Source of the DNA: Lachnospiraceae bacterium XBB2008
Lineage (GTDB): Bacteria > Bacillota > Clostridia > Lachnospirales > Lachnospiraceae
Length of the DNA stretch: 64,000 bases
NCBI GenBank assembly: GCA_900102235.1
Contig: FMVL01000006.1
Span: 310,001-374,000 of the forward strand
Reading direction: 5' to 3'
The position numbers and the translations under genes are program-made. Numbering within the stretch: the stretch's first letter is position 1; each line of letters starts with the position of its first letter. The notes beneath the pieces were generated by a model. The model was not told the DNA's origin and did not search any database. It worked only from the letters and a program-made list of their open reading frames with translations. Below, one piece after another: positions 53,603 to 63,161 of the stretch.

Positions 53603-55381
53603 CTATTGAATGTCCTCAACCTGTGCGTTGTACAACTTATAGTATAAACCTTTTTTCTCCATAAGTTCAGTATGAGTACCGCATTCGACTATGCCGCCGT
53701 TATCAATATACATGATCTTGTCGCAGCCGGTGATGGTTGAGAGACGATGAGCTATAACGAAACTTGTCCTGCCCTTCATCATGGCATTCAGGCCTTGCTG
53801 GAGGGCTTTTTCCGTCTGTACGTCTATACTTGATGTCGCTTCATCCAGGACCAGTATCGCAGGATCGGAGAGAAGCGTACGTGCAAATGAGATGAGCTGT
53901 TTCTGCCCCTGGGAAAGAAGTGAGCCCCTCTCTTTTACTTCGGACCTGTATCCGTCAGGCATTCCCGAGATGAAGTCGTCTGCGCATACGAGACGGCTGG
54001 CTTTAACGATCTCTTCATGCGTGGCATCGAGTTTGCCGTATCTGATATTGTCTTCGATTGTACCTGAGAAGATAAAACTGTCCTGCAGCATTATGCCCAT
54101 CTGGGATCTCAGAGAATGAAGAGTTACCTTGGATATATCATGTCCGTCTATCAGGATCCTTCCCTTATCAAGGTTATAGAAGCGGGAGATGAGGCTGACG
54201 ATAGTACTCTTGCCCGCACCGGTAGGCCCTACAAGCGCGATGCTTTCTCCCGGATTGACGGTGAAAGATACATCGTGAAGCACTTCTTTTCCTTCTTCAT
54301 AGGAGAAGGAAACGTGATCGAATTCGACACTTCCCGAGATCGTGGGAAGCTCATAAGCATCATCTGCATCACGGACTTCCACGGGCTCATCGATGGTTTC
54401 GAATATCCTCTCGAGATAAGCGATATTGTTGATGAAGTTATTGAATATATTGCCCAGGTTCATGATGGGCTGCCAGAATCTGGAGGCATAACTTGAGATC
54501 GCAACTATCACACCGAGTGATGTGTTGCCCTGGCCGAATATAAGTATGCCCGTGATAAAGATAGCAGCTCTTACAAGCACCGAGATCGTGTCTATGCCGG
54601 GCCATACAAGCGTGCTGTATTCGATAGCACGCATCCATGTTTTACGACATCTGTCGGAAAGCCCTTCGAATATCTCGGCATTCTCGTCTTCGCGGGCAAA
54701 TATCTGTGTGATACGGGCACCTACGATGTTTTCCTGAAGATAAGCATTCAGGTTGGAATTCTTGTTGGATACCTGTTGCCATGCCTTACGCTGTTTATTC
54801 TTGATCCAGAACATGAATACCATGAGAACGGGTACGCCTGCCATTACGACCAGAGATAGTTTAACATCTACGATGAACATGAAGATGATTATAAATATCA
54901 GGTTTAAGATCTCCAGGATGACATTTATGAGACCGTTGGAAAGCATATCGGATACGGAGTTGACGTAGTTTACGACTCTTATGAGGATCTTACCGTGCGG
55001 TCTGGTGTCATAGTATTGAAAAGGCAGAGCCTGAAGATGCTTGAACACATCATTACGGATGGTATATATGATGTCCTGGCTCACATTGATCATTATCCGT
55101 GATCTGATAGTGAAGAATATGATGCTCAACAGGTAGAAGATTACAAGCCAGACTACGAGGATTATGAGCATTCGGACATCACCGGCGGGAATTGCTTCAT
55201 CCAGTGCTTTCTCAACGATCATCGGAGATACGAGAGCGGCAGCTCCGCCGATGGCAGACAGAAACAGAGCCAGTACCATGGGGCCTGAATAATGTTTGAT
55301 ATATACCCATGCACGAAGCAGGTGCTTTATGTCAAACGGCTCTTCCAAGAGCTCGTCTTCTTTATAGGTATTCCGTGCCAT
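53603..55381 (-). CDS. ABC exporter half-transporter, canonical-site subunit (second pair)
   Basis: A 592-aa half-exporter with six transmembrane helices (about 25-320) and a C-terminal ATPase domain. Walker A is GPTGAGKST, the signature LSQGQ and Walker B ILVLDEATSSID with the catalytic Glu. It starts three bases after the stop of the partner at 55385 and is the second gene of that operon. It is convergent with the GH2 gene; the 48 bases between their stops hold short palindromes (CATCG/CGATG) but no T-tract terminator. The substrate is unknown. Confidence 0.92.
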   Translation of the reverse strand: MARNTYKEDELLEEPFDIKHLLRAWVYIKHYSGPMVLALFLSAIGGAAALVSPMIVEKALDEAIPAGDVRMLIILVVWLVIFYLLSIIFFTIRSRIMINVSQDIIYTIRNDVFKHLQALPFQYYDTRPHGKILIRVVNYVNSVSDMLSNGLINVILEILNLIFIIIFMFIVDVKLSLVVMAGVPVLMVFMFWIKNKQRKAWQQVSNKNSNLNAYLQENIVGARITQIFAREDENAEIFEGLSDRCRKTWMRAIEYSTLVWPGIDTISVLVRAAIFITGILIFGQGNTSLGVIVAISSYASRFWQPIMNLGNIFNNFINNIAYLERIFETIDEPVEVRDADDAYELPTISGSVEFDHVSFSYEEGKEVLHDVSFTVNPGESIALVGPTGAGKSTIVSLISRFYNLDKGRILIDGHDISKVTLHSLRSQMGIMLQDSFIFSGTIEDNIRYGKLDATHEEIVKASRLVCADDFISGMPDGYRSEVKERGSLLSQGQKQLISFARTLLSDPAILVLDEATSSIDVQTEKALQQGLNAMMKGRTSFVIAHRLSTITGCDKIMYIDNGGIVECGTHTELMEKKGLYYKLYNAQVEDIQ

Positions 55382-55384
55382 TGT

Positions 55385-57211
55385 TTACACCTGTTCCCGG
55401 TCGTTTTCACCGGTCTGAAGCTTAACCAGTTCTGCGTAATAACCGCCTTTAGCTATAAGTTCTTCGTGAGTACCGGATTCGGTTATCTCACCGTGGTTCA
55501 TGATCAGTATCTTGTCGGCTTTCTTGGTCGTTGAGATACGCTGCGCGATGATGATCTTGGTACATGTAAAGGGGAGCTCATCGAGGTTATGCTGGATCTC
55601 TTTTTCAGTCTCAAGATCAACGGCCGAAGTCGTATCATCGAGTATCAGGATCGAAGGCTTGACAGCCAGAGCTCTTGCCAGAGATATCCTCTGTTTCTGA
55701 CCTCCGGATAGGCCGACTCCGCGCTCGCCTACGATGGTCTCATAACCTTCGGGCATCTTGGCTATGAAGTCGTCGGCTGCCGATGTTCTTGCATATCTTA
55801 TTACATCGGTCTTGGGAAGGTTGGAATCTCCGTAAGCGATATTGCCGTCTATGGTATCGGAATAGAGCAGCACATCCTGAGTAGCCAGACCGATATTACT
55901 TCTTAAATCCTTGAGTTTATAGGCGCTCACGTCATGGCCGTCTATCATCACACGGCCTTCGAGCGGTTCGTAAAACCTCGGGATGAGATGTATGAGAGAG
56001 GTCTTTCCGCAGCCTGTCTCACCCATGATCGCAACAGTCTCACCGGGATTGGCGGTAAACGATACATGCTTTAGCACGGGGAGATTACCGTCCGAATACT
56101 TGAATGTCACATCTCTGAACTCGACCAGTCCTTCAAAGCGCTCCGGATGAGGTATCGCATCACATTTATCCTTGATCTCGGGAACGGAGTAGTAGATCTC
56201 CATAACCTTACGGGAAGCAGCGGAGAAACGCTGGAATTCATTCATTATATTACCGAGCTGTCTCATGGGATTGGCAATAGCCCATGTCAGGCCGCTGAAT
56301 GCAACATATTCGCCCATGGTCAGAGAACCTTTTATGAGGAAAAGTCCGCCGACAAGGAGCTGTATCACAGGAAGCAGGTTTGCCAGCGATTCGATGTAAG
56401 GGAAGAAGGTAAGCCAGGTAAAAGCGGTCTTTTTGTTGGTCTCACGGTAGTCGGTATTGCATTCGTCGAATTTATCAATCTCATATTGTTCTTTGGCAAA
56501 AGCCTTGACTACGCGGTTACCGGAAATGCTCTCCTGGGCGATCGTGTTCATGACCGCGAGTTTTTCCCTCAAAAGAGCATGCATGGGGGCAACGCGGATC
56601 TTAAACAGATATATGATGAGGAAGATCAGGGGAGCGACGGCAAGAAGGCACAGGGCAAGTTTCCAGTTCATATAGAAATAGTAAACAGCCACGGCTCCGA
56701 GCAGTGAGAATGCTTCCACAACCATACGGACAACCCATGCGATCATGTGTCTGACCGCGTCAAGGTCACCGGTCACTCTGGTCATCAGATCACCTGTCCT
56801 GTATGTTGAATAAAACTTCATGTCCTGACGCTGGATCTTGTCATACAGAAGATTCCTGATCCTGAAGAGTACACCCTGAGATACTTTTTCGTAAGCCAGA
56901 CAGTCGAGATAAACTATCACAACTCTGAAAAGCGTGAGACCGACCATAAGGGCTATGAGAGTATAGAAAAGATCACGATGATTGGCAAGATTATAAGCCG
57001 CATCCTCACCGGATAAAAATGTGTCGATGAGTTTGGACGAAAAATACGGAACCGTAAGCTGAAGAGCATTATAAACCAGGGTTCCGAACATTGCGATGAT
57101 ATACAATGCTCTTAGCCCTTTCATATTGAACCACAACCATTGGATCCTTGTCAGTTCGAACGGCCATTCATTCTTTTTTTCGTATTTGATATTAACGTGT
57201 TCTTTGGACAT
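55385..57211 (-). CDS. ABC exporter half-transporter, degenerate-site subunit (second pair)
   Basis: A 608-aa half-exporter. After about 35 cytoplasmic residues come six transmembrane helices (about 35-330), then an ATPase domain with Walker A GETGCGKTS, signature LSGGQ and Walker B ILILDDTTSAVD, where Asp replaces the catalytic Glu. As in the 25676-29364 pair, the degenerate subunit is transcribed first and the canonical one second, but the sequences are clearly of a different subgroup. It diverges from the REC-GGDEF-EAL gene across a 99-bp AT-rich spacer. Confidence 0.92.
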   Translation of the reverse strand: MSKEHVNIKYEKKNEWPFELTRIQWLWFNMKGLRALYIIAMFGTLVYNALQLTVPYFSSKLIDTFLSGEDAAYNLANHRDLFYTLIALMVGLTLFRVVIVYLDCLAYEKVSQGVLFRIRNLLYDKIQRQDMKFYSTYRTGDLMTRVTGDLDAVRHMIAWVVRMVVEAFSLLGAVAVYYFYMNWKLALCLLAVAPLIFLIIYLFKIRVAPMHALLREKLAVMNTIAQESISGNRVVKAFAKEQYEIDKFDECNTDYRETNKKTAFTWLTFFPYIESLANLLPVIQLLVGGLFLIKGSLTMGEYVAFSGLTWAIANPMRQLGNIMNEFQRFSAASRKVMEIYYSVPEIKDKCDAIPHPERFEGLVEFRDVTFKYSDGNLPVLKHVSFTANPGETVAIMGETGCGKTSLIHLIPRFYEPLEGRVMIDGHDVSAYKLKDLRSNIGLATQDVLLYSDTIDGNIAYGDSNLPKTDVIRYARTSAADDFIAKMPEGYETIVGERGVGLSGGQKQRISLARALAVKPSILILDDTTSAVDLETEKEIQHNLDELPFTCTKIIIAQRISTTKKADKILIMNHGEITESGTHEELIAKGGYYAELVKLQTGENDREQV

Positions 57212-57295
57212 TACGGTTTAACCTTAAACTCTGATAGTAAGTTTAATTTACACCATTTCTGGAAAAAGGCAATACTGTTTTTGGAAAAATAATTT

Positions 57296-57303
57296 GATAT
57301 AAT
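57296..57303 (+). promoter_or_regulatory. Extended -10 promoter immediately upstream of the REC-GGDEF-EAL gene
   Basis: TGATATAAT ends eight bases before ATG 57311. If used, transcription would begin at or next to the start codon, giving a leaderless mRNA; no Shine-Dalgarno site is present at normal distance. A weaker alternative is TTTACA (57246-57251) with AATACT 18 bases later. Confidence 0.5.
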
Positions 57304-57310
57304 ATTTAAT

Positions 57311-59005
57311 ATGAAAAAAGGCGCAAATGATGATTTCATCAAATTCGTCCTCGTGGTTGACGATGAGGAAGTAAACCGGGAGATGCTTGGCTTTATCCTG
57401 GGTTCGTCTTATGAGGTCATGTATGCTTCCGATGGGGATGAAGCGCTGGATAAGATGCGATCTTTTTCCGACATCTTAAGCCTGGTTCTTCTCGATATCA
57501 TGATGCCGGGTAAAGACGGCTATCAGGTTCTTGAAGAGATGAGCCATGATCCTTCTCTGCAGACTGTTCCCGTGATCGTTCTTACATCGGATAAAGAAGC
57601 CGAGATAAGATCGCTTCAGCTCGGAGCAGCCGATTTTCTGACCAAACCCTATGATCAGCCTGAGATCATTCTTGCCAGGATCAGACATTCCATAGATCTA
57701 TATGAGAATACGAACCTTATTCATGCTACGGAGACAGATGCGCTTACCGGGTTATATAATAAGGAATTCTTCTTCGAATACTGTAATCAGTACGATAAGC
57801 ATCATACTGATATCAGCATGGATGCGATCGTGATGAATATCAACCGCTTCCATCTGCTCAATGCCATGTACGGCCGACATTTCGGCGATAAGATACTGTG
57901 TGCCGTATCCAACAGGATTCGACATAATGTAATGATACATGGCGGAATGGCCTGCAGGTATGATGCCGATTCCTTTTATCTGTATATCCCGCATGTGGAC
58001 GATTATGAGGAACTTTACCGCTCGATCGTTATGGGCCTTACGGAACTCATCAAGGACGGAGAAAGCCGCCTGAGGATGGGGATCTATTCCAATGTTTCGG
58101 GTGATAATAATATAGAAGAAGACTTCGCATGGGCTCTGCAGGCATGCAATCTGATCCGCAACCGGATCGGTTCGGGCTTTGCGTTTTATGATGATGAGAT
58201 GCACAGAAAGCAGATCCGCGAAGCAACTTTGCTGGATGATTTTGAGGCTTCTCTCGAGAACGGAGAGTTTAAGGTCTTTTATCAGCCCAAATTCCGCATT
58301 ATGAAAAACAAAACCGTATTATCCGGTGCGGAAGCTCTTGTAAGATGGGGTCATCATAAATTCGGAATGCTCTATCCGGGTGAATTCATCCCCCTTTTTG
58401 AGGAAAACGGTAAAATACGCAAACTTGACAGATATGTATGGACCGAGGTCGGAAGACAGATCAGAAAGTGGCATGAAGATTTCGGAGTTTTTTTGCGAGT
58501 AAGCGTTAATGTGTCACGTATCGATATGTATGAATCGGATATTACAGGTTTTCTGTCGGATATAGTCCTTGATAACGACATACCGGATGGCGATTTTGTA
58601 CTTGAGATCACTGAGTCCTCATATACCGAGAATTCACAGCAGATAGTAGATGTGGTAAACAGACTCAGAGCCATAGGCTTTAAGATAGAGATGGACGATT
58701 TCGGGACCGGATATTCTTCCCTTAATATGCTTTATTCTCTGCCGATAGATGCATTAAAGATAGATAAGGAGTTTATGGGAGAGATAACCACCGATGAACG
58801 TGCAAAGAAGATGGTCGAACTGGTTATCGATATCGCACAGTTCCTGGATATTCCGACTATAGCCGAAGGCGTTGAAACTGAAGCCCAATATGATATCATT
58901 AAAGGAGCGGGATGCGATATTGTTCAGGGTTATTTCTTCTCGACCCCTTTGAACGTTGATGATATGACTGAGATGATACGGGAGAGAAAAGATGACTTTG
59001 GATGA
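57311..59005 (+). CDS. Response regulator: REC - degenerate GGDEF - EAL phosphodiesterase
   Basis: A 564-aa cytoplasmic protein. The receiver domain (about 10-130) has the acidic pair Asp17-Asp18, phospho-acceptor Asp62 (LLDIMMPG) and Lys112 (TKPYD). The GGDEF domain (about 140-295) has DADSF (218-222) in place of GGDEF and should be catalytically inactive. The EAL domain (about 305-560) is intact: EAL at 341-343, MDDFGTGYSS at 461-470, AEGVE near 519. It is a phosphorylation-controlled c-di-GMP phosphodiesterase. The HPt gene begins 14 bases before its stop, indicating a phosphorelay partner. No histidine kinase is adjacent. Confidence 0.93.
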   Translation: MKKGANDDFIKFVLVVDDEEVNREMLGFILGSSYEVMYASDGDEALDKMRSFSDILSLVLLDIMMPGKDGYQVLEEMSHDPSLQTVPVIVLTSDKEAEIRSLQLGAADFLTKPYDQPEIILARIRHSIDLYENTNLIHATETDALTGLYNKEFFFEYCNQYDKHHTDISMDAIVMNINRFHLLNAMYGRHFGDKILCAVSNRIRHNVMIHGGMACRYDADSFYLYIPHVDDYEELYRSIVMGLTELIKDGESRLRMGIYSNVSGDNNIEEDFAWALQACNLIRNRIGSGFAFYDDEMHRKQIREATLLDDFEASLENGEFKVFYQPKFRIMKNKTVLSGAEALVRWGHHKFGMLYPGEFIPLFEENGKIRKLDRYVWTEVGRQIRKWHEDFGVFLRVSVNVSRIDMYESDITGFLSDIVLDNDIPDGDFVLEITESSYTENSQQIVDVVNRLRAIGFKIEMDDFGTGYSSLNMLYSLPIDALKIDKEFMGEITTDERAKKMVELVIDIAQFLDIPTIAEGVETEAQYDIIKGAGCDIVQGYFFSTPLNVDDMTEMIRERKDDFG

Positions 59006-59327
59006 ACTTCGCGGGCTTGGTGTCAGTGTTGATGAAGGCCTTGGCCGGTGCATGAATAATGAGGATTTTTACCTTAAGATGATCGGTAAGTTCCTGAGTG
59101 ATGATAAGATCGATGCTCTCGGAAAAGCATTAAATGAAGGTGATCTTGATCAGGCTTTTGAACTTGCTCACGCACTTAAAGGCGTCACATCCAATCTGGC
59201 GCTTGCTCCGCTTGAATCAAAACTGTCCGAGATCACGGATCTGCTTCGTAATCGTACGCAGACGGATTACAGCGATATATATGAATCCATTGTTTATAAC
59301 AGAGATAAATTAGCCTTATTATTATAA
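58992..59327 (+). CDS. Stand-alone HPt phosphotransfer protein
   Basis: A 111-aa helical protein matching the HPt domain. The phospho-accepting residue is His60 in LAHALKGVTSNL, which fits the AHxLKGxxxxxG-type consensus. Proteins of this type shuttle phosphate between a hybrid kinase and a receiver. It overlaps the REC-GGDEF-EAL gene by 14 bases and is followed 21 bases later by an MCP-like gene, so the three form one unit. It lacks kinase domains, so the phosphate source must be elsewhere. Confidence 0.9.
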   Translation: MTLDELRGLGVSVDEGLGRCMNNEDFYLKMIGKFLSDDKIDALGKALNEGDLDQAFELAHALKGVTSNLALAPLESKLSEITDLLRNRTQTDYSDIYESIVYNRDKLALLL

Positions 59328-59348
59328 ATAATTTTAAAGGGGGATATT

Positions 59349-60860
59349 ATGGCTGAAATGATCAATACCAATGGCAACGCAACAGAATTCGATGCTGAGT
59401 TGGCGCTTGCCAACAAAAGAGGAACTGTATGTGCGACCATCCTGAACATCATTTTTTTCTTGGCTTATGTACTTGAATTTGTAAAGGGTGCCAGGAGCGG
59501 AGGTTATACCTTGATTGTAGTGCTTTTGTGTGTGTGGCCGATAGCTGCTTCCTGGTTCATATTTAAAAGGGAACCCGATGCACCGTTTGCCATCATGAGG
59601 ATAATCGGTGTCGGTTTTACACTTATGTACACATTTTTCCTTTTTACTGCCAATAACGATCTTGTGTTCACCTATGTAATGCCGATGCTTCTTATCCTGA
59701 TGCTGTTTAACAATCGGAGATTCATCATGATAATCGGTTTCGGCGCCGCGATCCTTAATGTTGTTGATGTCATAAGGAAGGCGATAAAGTTCGGTTTTGC
59801 CGAAAATTCCGCAACATATGAGATTCAGGCTCTGCTGATCATCATGTGTGTCGCATTTTTTATCACCGTTAATCTGACATATGATATGTTCTCTCAGATG
59901 CGTGCAGAGAGACTTAATGTTGAGAAGAACCGGGTATCATCCATCCTTTCAAAAGTGCTGGGTATCTCCGGTGATATCACCAACGGTGTTGAGGATGTCC
60001 ATGTTAAGGTTGGTTCCTTGAGAGCATCAATGGAGGATACATTGAATGCAATGCAGGAAGTGACCAGCGGAAATAATGAAACTGCTGAAGCCATCCAGAA
60101 TCAGCTGATCAAGACCGAGGATATACAAAGACATATCAGTTCTGTTAAGGATGCATCGGCTTCGATCTCCGAAAGCATGGAACAGACTGATAATGCGGTT
60201 AACGAGGGACGCAATCATATCACTGAACTTAATGCCCTCACTGCTGACAGTGAGAAGGCAGGTTCGGATGTTGCTTTGGCACTGGAAAATTTCCAGGAAT
60301 ATACAGGTCAGATGAACAGTATTACAAGTATCATCACGAATGTTGCTTCACAGACATCTCTGCTTTCTCTTAATGCTTCGATCGAAGCCGCAAGGGCCGG
60401 AGAAGCGGGAAGAGGATTTGCTGTTGTTGCATCCGAGATATCCGGTCTGGCCAATCAGACGACGAATGCGACCAACGATATAACCGATCTGATCAATAAT
60501 ATTGCTTCGCAGCTCGATGTTATGGTCGATACCATACACAGACTCATTGATTCCAATACAAAGCAGGCTGAGACTGCCGTGCAGACTTCCGAGAGTTTTA
60601 ACACCATAGCAGAGAACATAAAAGAAATAGGCCGGCAGACAGAAAACATGAGCAGGGCCATAGAAGATCTTGACGAGGCTAATACCGAGATCGTCAACAG
60701 CATACAGACAATAAGTGCCATAAGTGAAGAAGTATCTGCTCATTCACATGAGACATATAATTCCAGCGAACAGAATCAGAATATACTTAATGAAGTTAAT
60801 GATATAGTTGAATCTCTGAATTCGGATGCCGAAACGCTGAAGAACGCCAGTGAATCATGA
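59349..60860 (+). CDS. MCP-like chemoreceptor with six-helix membrane module
   Basis: A 503-aa methyl-accepting chemotaxis protein-like sensor. Six transmembrane helices (about 24-178) replace the usual two-helix extracytoplasmic sensor. The rest is a long cytoplasmic coiled coil. The signalling tip reads [19 protein letters not shown], close to the canonical sequence with Gln changed to Ala and Asp to Ser. There is no HAMP domain. Heptad Gln/Glu pairs suggest methylation sites. AAAGGGGG precedes ATG 59349. Linkage to HPt and REC-EAL suggests that it feeds a c-di-GMP pathway rather than, or in addition to, flagellar CheA. Confidence 0.9.
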   Translation: MAEMINTNGNATEFDAELALANKRGTVCATILNIIFFLAYVLEFVKGARSGGYTLIVVLLCVWPIAASWFIFKREPDAPFAIMRIIGVGFTLMYTFFLFTANNDLVFTYVMPMLLILMLFNNRRFIMIIGFGAAILNVVDVIRKAIKFGFAENSATYEIQALLIIMCVAFFITVNLTYDMFSQMRAERLNVEKNRVSSILSKVLGISGDITNGVEDVHVKVGSLRASMEDTLNAMQEVTSGNNETAEAIQNQLIKTEDIQRHISSVKDASASISESMEQTDNAVNEGRNHITELNALTADSEKAGSDVALALENFQEYTGQMNSITSIITNVASQTSLLSLNASIEAARAGEAGRGFAVVASEISGLANQTTNATNDITDLINNIASQLDVMVDTIHRLIDSNTKQAETAVQTSESFNTIAENIKEIGRQTENMSRAIEDLDEANTEIVNSIQTISAISEEVSAHSHETYNSSEQNQNILNEVNDIVESLNSDAETLKNASES

Positions 60861-62230
60861 CGGGAGATATGAGTTTTCTTCCCGAAGAATATCTGGCGCG
60901 CATGTCCGAACTCCTTAAGGACGAATATGAGGATTTCTTATCCTCCTACAGTAATGAGCGCACGTACGGACTTCGGATCAATCCGCTTAAAGTCGATCTG
61001 AATGATGAGGATAAGATTAAGGTCATACTGACGCAGCCGGGATGTAACATCGATCCGGAAGATCATGTGACCTGGTGTGACGAAGGATATTATTATAATG
61101 AGGACTCCTGCCCCGGCAGGAGTCCTTATCATGAGGCAGGAGCGTATTATATTCAGGAACCCAGTGCCATGGCAGTGACTTCCCTGCTCGATCCGCAGCC
61201 TGGAGAACGTATATGTGATCTTTGTGCCGCCCCGGGCGGCAAGACCACGCATATCGCCGGACGCATGAGGGGGAGAGGGGTTCTTGTCGCAAACGAATAT
61301 GTTCCGGACCGGGCCGGGATCCTGTCTCAGAACGTAGAACGTATGGGAGTATCCAATTGTCTGGTGACCTGCATGCATCCCGCCGATCTTTCACAACACT
61401 TTATGGGATACTTTGATAAGGTGTGTGTTGATGCACCGTGTTCCGGTGAAGGGATGTTCCGCAAGGATCATGATGCATGTTTGGAATGGAGCAGTGACAA
61501 TGTTGACATGTGCGCCGCCAGACAGTTTGAGATACTTGATGCGGCTTCCGATATGGTCACAAGCGGGGGCGTGATCGTATATTCCACATGTACCTTTGAA
61601 CCGGATGAAAATGAACGTGTCATTGAAACTTTTCTTAAATGTCATCCGGAGTGGACCTTGGAGGAGTCAAAGCGAATATGGCCTCACAGGATGAGAGGAG
61701 AAGGCCATTTTGCGGCTAAACTGATCAAAACAGGGATGTCAGACAAAAGTGCCCGTAATGAAGATTTGAAAAACAAAAACCGGCAATTATACAATGAAGT
61801 TGCACGATTTCTTCATACAGAGCTCGGTTTTGAGATATCTGACAACAGAATCATTTATGAAAATAAGGATCATATATATATGCTCCCGGACGGTATTTCC
61901 GAACAGATGCTTAGGGGACTTCGTGTCATCAGACCCGGTATAGAACTGGTGACCAGACATAAAGACAGATTTGAACCGGCACATTCTCTGGCCATGTCAC
62001 TCAGACCTGACGAGGTGCAAAACGTATGTGATTTAACGTATGATAATGCAGTCAGATATCTGATGGGAGAGACAGTGAACGTCAATGATAACGGCTGTAA
62101 TAGTATTTCCGGGCCCTGGACTCTAATGACCATAAACGGTATAAGTTTTTCATGGGGTAAAAAAGTCGGTGAAACGATAAAAAACCACTATCCAAAGGGC
62201 TTGCGACGTGATGTGAGCATTAAAGGATAA
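60857..62230 (+). CDS. RsmF/RsmB-type rRNA (cytosine-C5)-methyltransferase
   Basis: A 457-aa NOL1/NOP2/Sun-family m5C methyltransferase. The SAM-binding motif is [12 protein letters not shown], motif IV is [14 protein letters not shown] with one catalytic Cys, and motif VI is [12 protein letters not shown] with the nucleophilic Cys. The C-terminal 150 residues (about 300-457) look like the PUA-like extension of RsmF (YebU). The target is probably 16S rRNA, but the exact site is not predictable. The ATG overlaps the MCP stop (ATGA). Confidence 0.92.
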   Translation: MTGDMSFLPEEYLARMSELLKDEYEDFLSSYSNERTYGLRINPLKVDLNDEDKIKVILTQPGCNIDPEDHVTWCDEGYYYNEDSCPGRSPYHEAGAYYIQEPSAMAVTSLLDPQPGERICDLCAAPGGKTTHIAGRMRGRGVLVANEYVPDRAGILSQNVERMGVSNCLVTCMHPADLSQHFMGYFDKVCVDAPCSGEGMFRKDHDACLEWSSDNVDMCAARQFEILDAASDMVTSGGVIVYSTCTFEPDENERVIETFLKCHPEWTLEESKRIWPHRMRGEGHFAAKLIKTGMSDKSARNEDLKNKNRQLYNEVARFLHTELGFEISDNRIIYENKDHIYMLPDGISEQMLRGLRVIRPGIELVTRHKDRFEPAHSLAMSLRPDEVQNVCDLTYDNAVRYLMGETVNVNDNGCNSISGPWTLMTINGISFSWGKKVGETIKNHYPKGLRRDVSIKG

Positions 62231-62247
62231 TACGATATATTATATCC

Positions 62248-62256
62248 TGATATAAT
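62248..62256 (+). promoter_or_regulatory. Extended -10 promoter of the pseudouridine synthase gene
   Basis: TGATATAAT, a perfect TGnTATAAT, lies 48 bases upstream of ATG 62305. No -35 match is present. The gene's own Shine-Dalgarno site is weak. Confidence 0.5.
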
Positions 62257-62304
62257 TATTGAATGCAAAAATCCATACGTAAACAAACTGGTTAAAGCAA
62301 CAAA

Positions 62305-63012
62305 ATGAGGATAAACAAGTACCTGGCAAAATGCGGAATATGCTCCAGACGGGGAGCCGATGAACTGATCCTGAAAGGTGAAGTCATGATCGACGGTAAG
62401 GTGGCCTCACTCGGTGATGAGGTGTCTTCCGGCATGAAGGTGACCGTCTCGGGACGGGAGATCCTTCTTCCGGATGAAACCATCGTGATGGCATATTACA
62501 AACCTGTCGGTGTGACATGTTCGGAAAAGGATCCTCATGCAGATCGACTTGTCATCGATGAGATCTCATCCGAAAGACGCCTCACATATGCCGGACGGCT
62601 CGACAGAGATTCCGAAGGTCTGCTGATCATGACTGACGACGGTGATCTGATCGACGCGATGATGAGAGGATCGCATTTTCATGAAAAAGAGTATGAGGTC
62701 AGGGTAAATAAAATAATAAGTGATATTGAATTAGAAAAGCTTGCTTCGGGTATATATCTGGAAGAACTTGATACAACAACACGTCCGTGCAGGGTGGTGC
62801 GTACCTCCGGATCATCGTTTACCATGGTACTCACCCAGGGGTTAAACAGACAGATCCGGCGTATGTGTGAGTCACTCGGATATAAAGTCGAGCAGCTTAA
62901 GCGCACGCGCGTTATGAATGTCACACTCGGAGATTTGCAAGTTGGTGCAAGTCGGATTCTGGCCCCGGAAGAGAAGAAAACACTGTATTCAGAGTGCGGT
63001 TTACATATCTGA
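62305..63012 (+). CDS. RsuA/RluB/RluE/RluF-family pseudouridine synthase
   Basis: A 235-aa enzyme with an N-terminal S4 domain (RINKYLAKCGICSRRGADELI, seen from residue 2) and a catalytic domain in which GRLDRDSEGLLIMTDDG holds the catalytic Asp. The end of the domain contains QGLNRQIRRMCESLGY, typical of the RluB/RluF branch. It isomerises a uridine in 23S or 16S rRNA; the branch suggests 23S. ATG 62305 has only a weak purine stretch upstream. The next gene is an NAD-dependent ligase. Confidence 0.93.
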   Translation: MRINKYLAKCGICSRRGADELILKGEVMIDGKVASLGDEVSSGMKVTVSGREILLPDETIVMAYYKPVGVTCSEKDPHADRLVIDEISSERRLTYAGRLDRDSEGLLIMTDDGDLIDAMMRGSHFHEKEYEVRVNKIISDIELEKLASGIYLEELDTTTRPCRVVRTSGSSFTMVLTQGLNRQIRRMCESLGYKVEQLKRTRVMNVTLGDLQVGASRILAPEEKKTLYSECGLHI

Positions 63013-63090
63013 ACATATGGCTCTATTATGTAAATTGAATATCAAAATATCCCCAATTTTACGTTTCTATTTTCATCAATTTTCACCTAT

Positions 63091-63147
63091 TTGAAATCAC
63101 ATATATCTGTCATAAACTATAAATGAGGCCCTAAAATCAGCCTCATT
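63091..63147 (+). promoter_or_regulatory. Candidate ligase promoter and leader hairpin
   Basis: TTGAAA (63091-63096) and TAAACT (63113-63118) with 16-base spacing form a weak promoter. AATGAGGC (63122-63129) pairs perfectly with GCCTCATT (63140-63147) just four bases before AAGGAG, so the hairpin could influence ribosome access. No T-tract follows. Confidence 0.4.
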
Positions 63148-63161
63148 CACAAGGAGATCTT

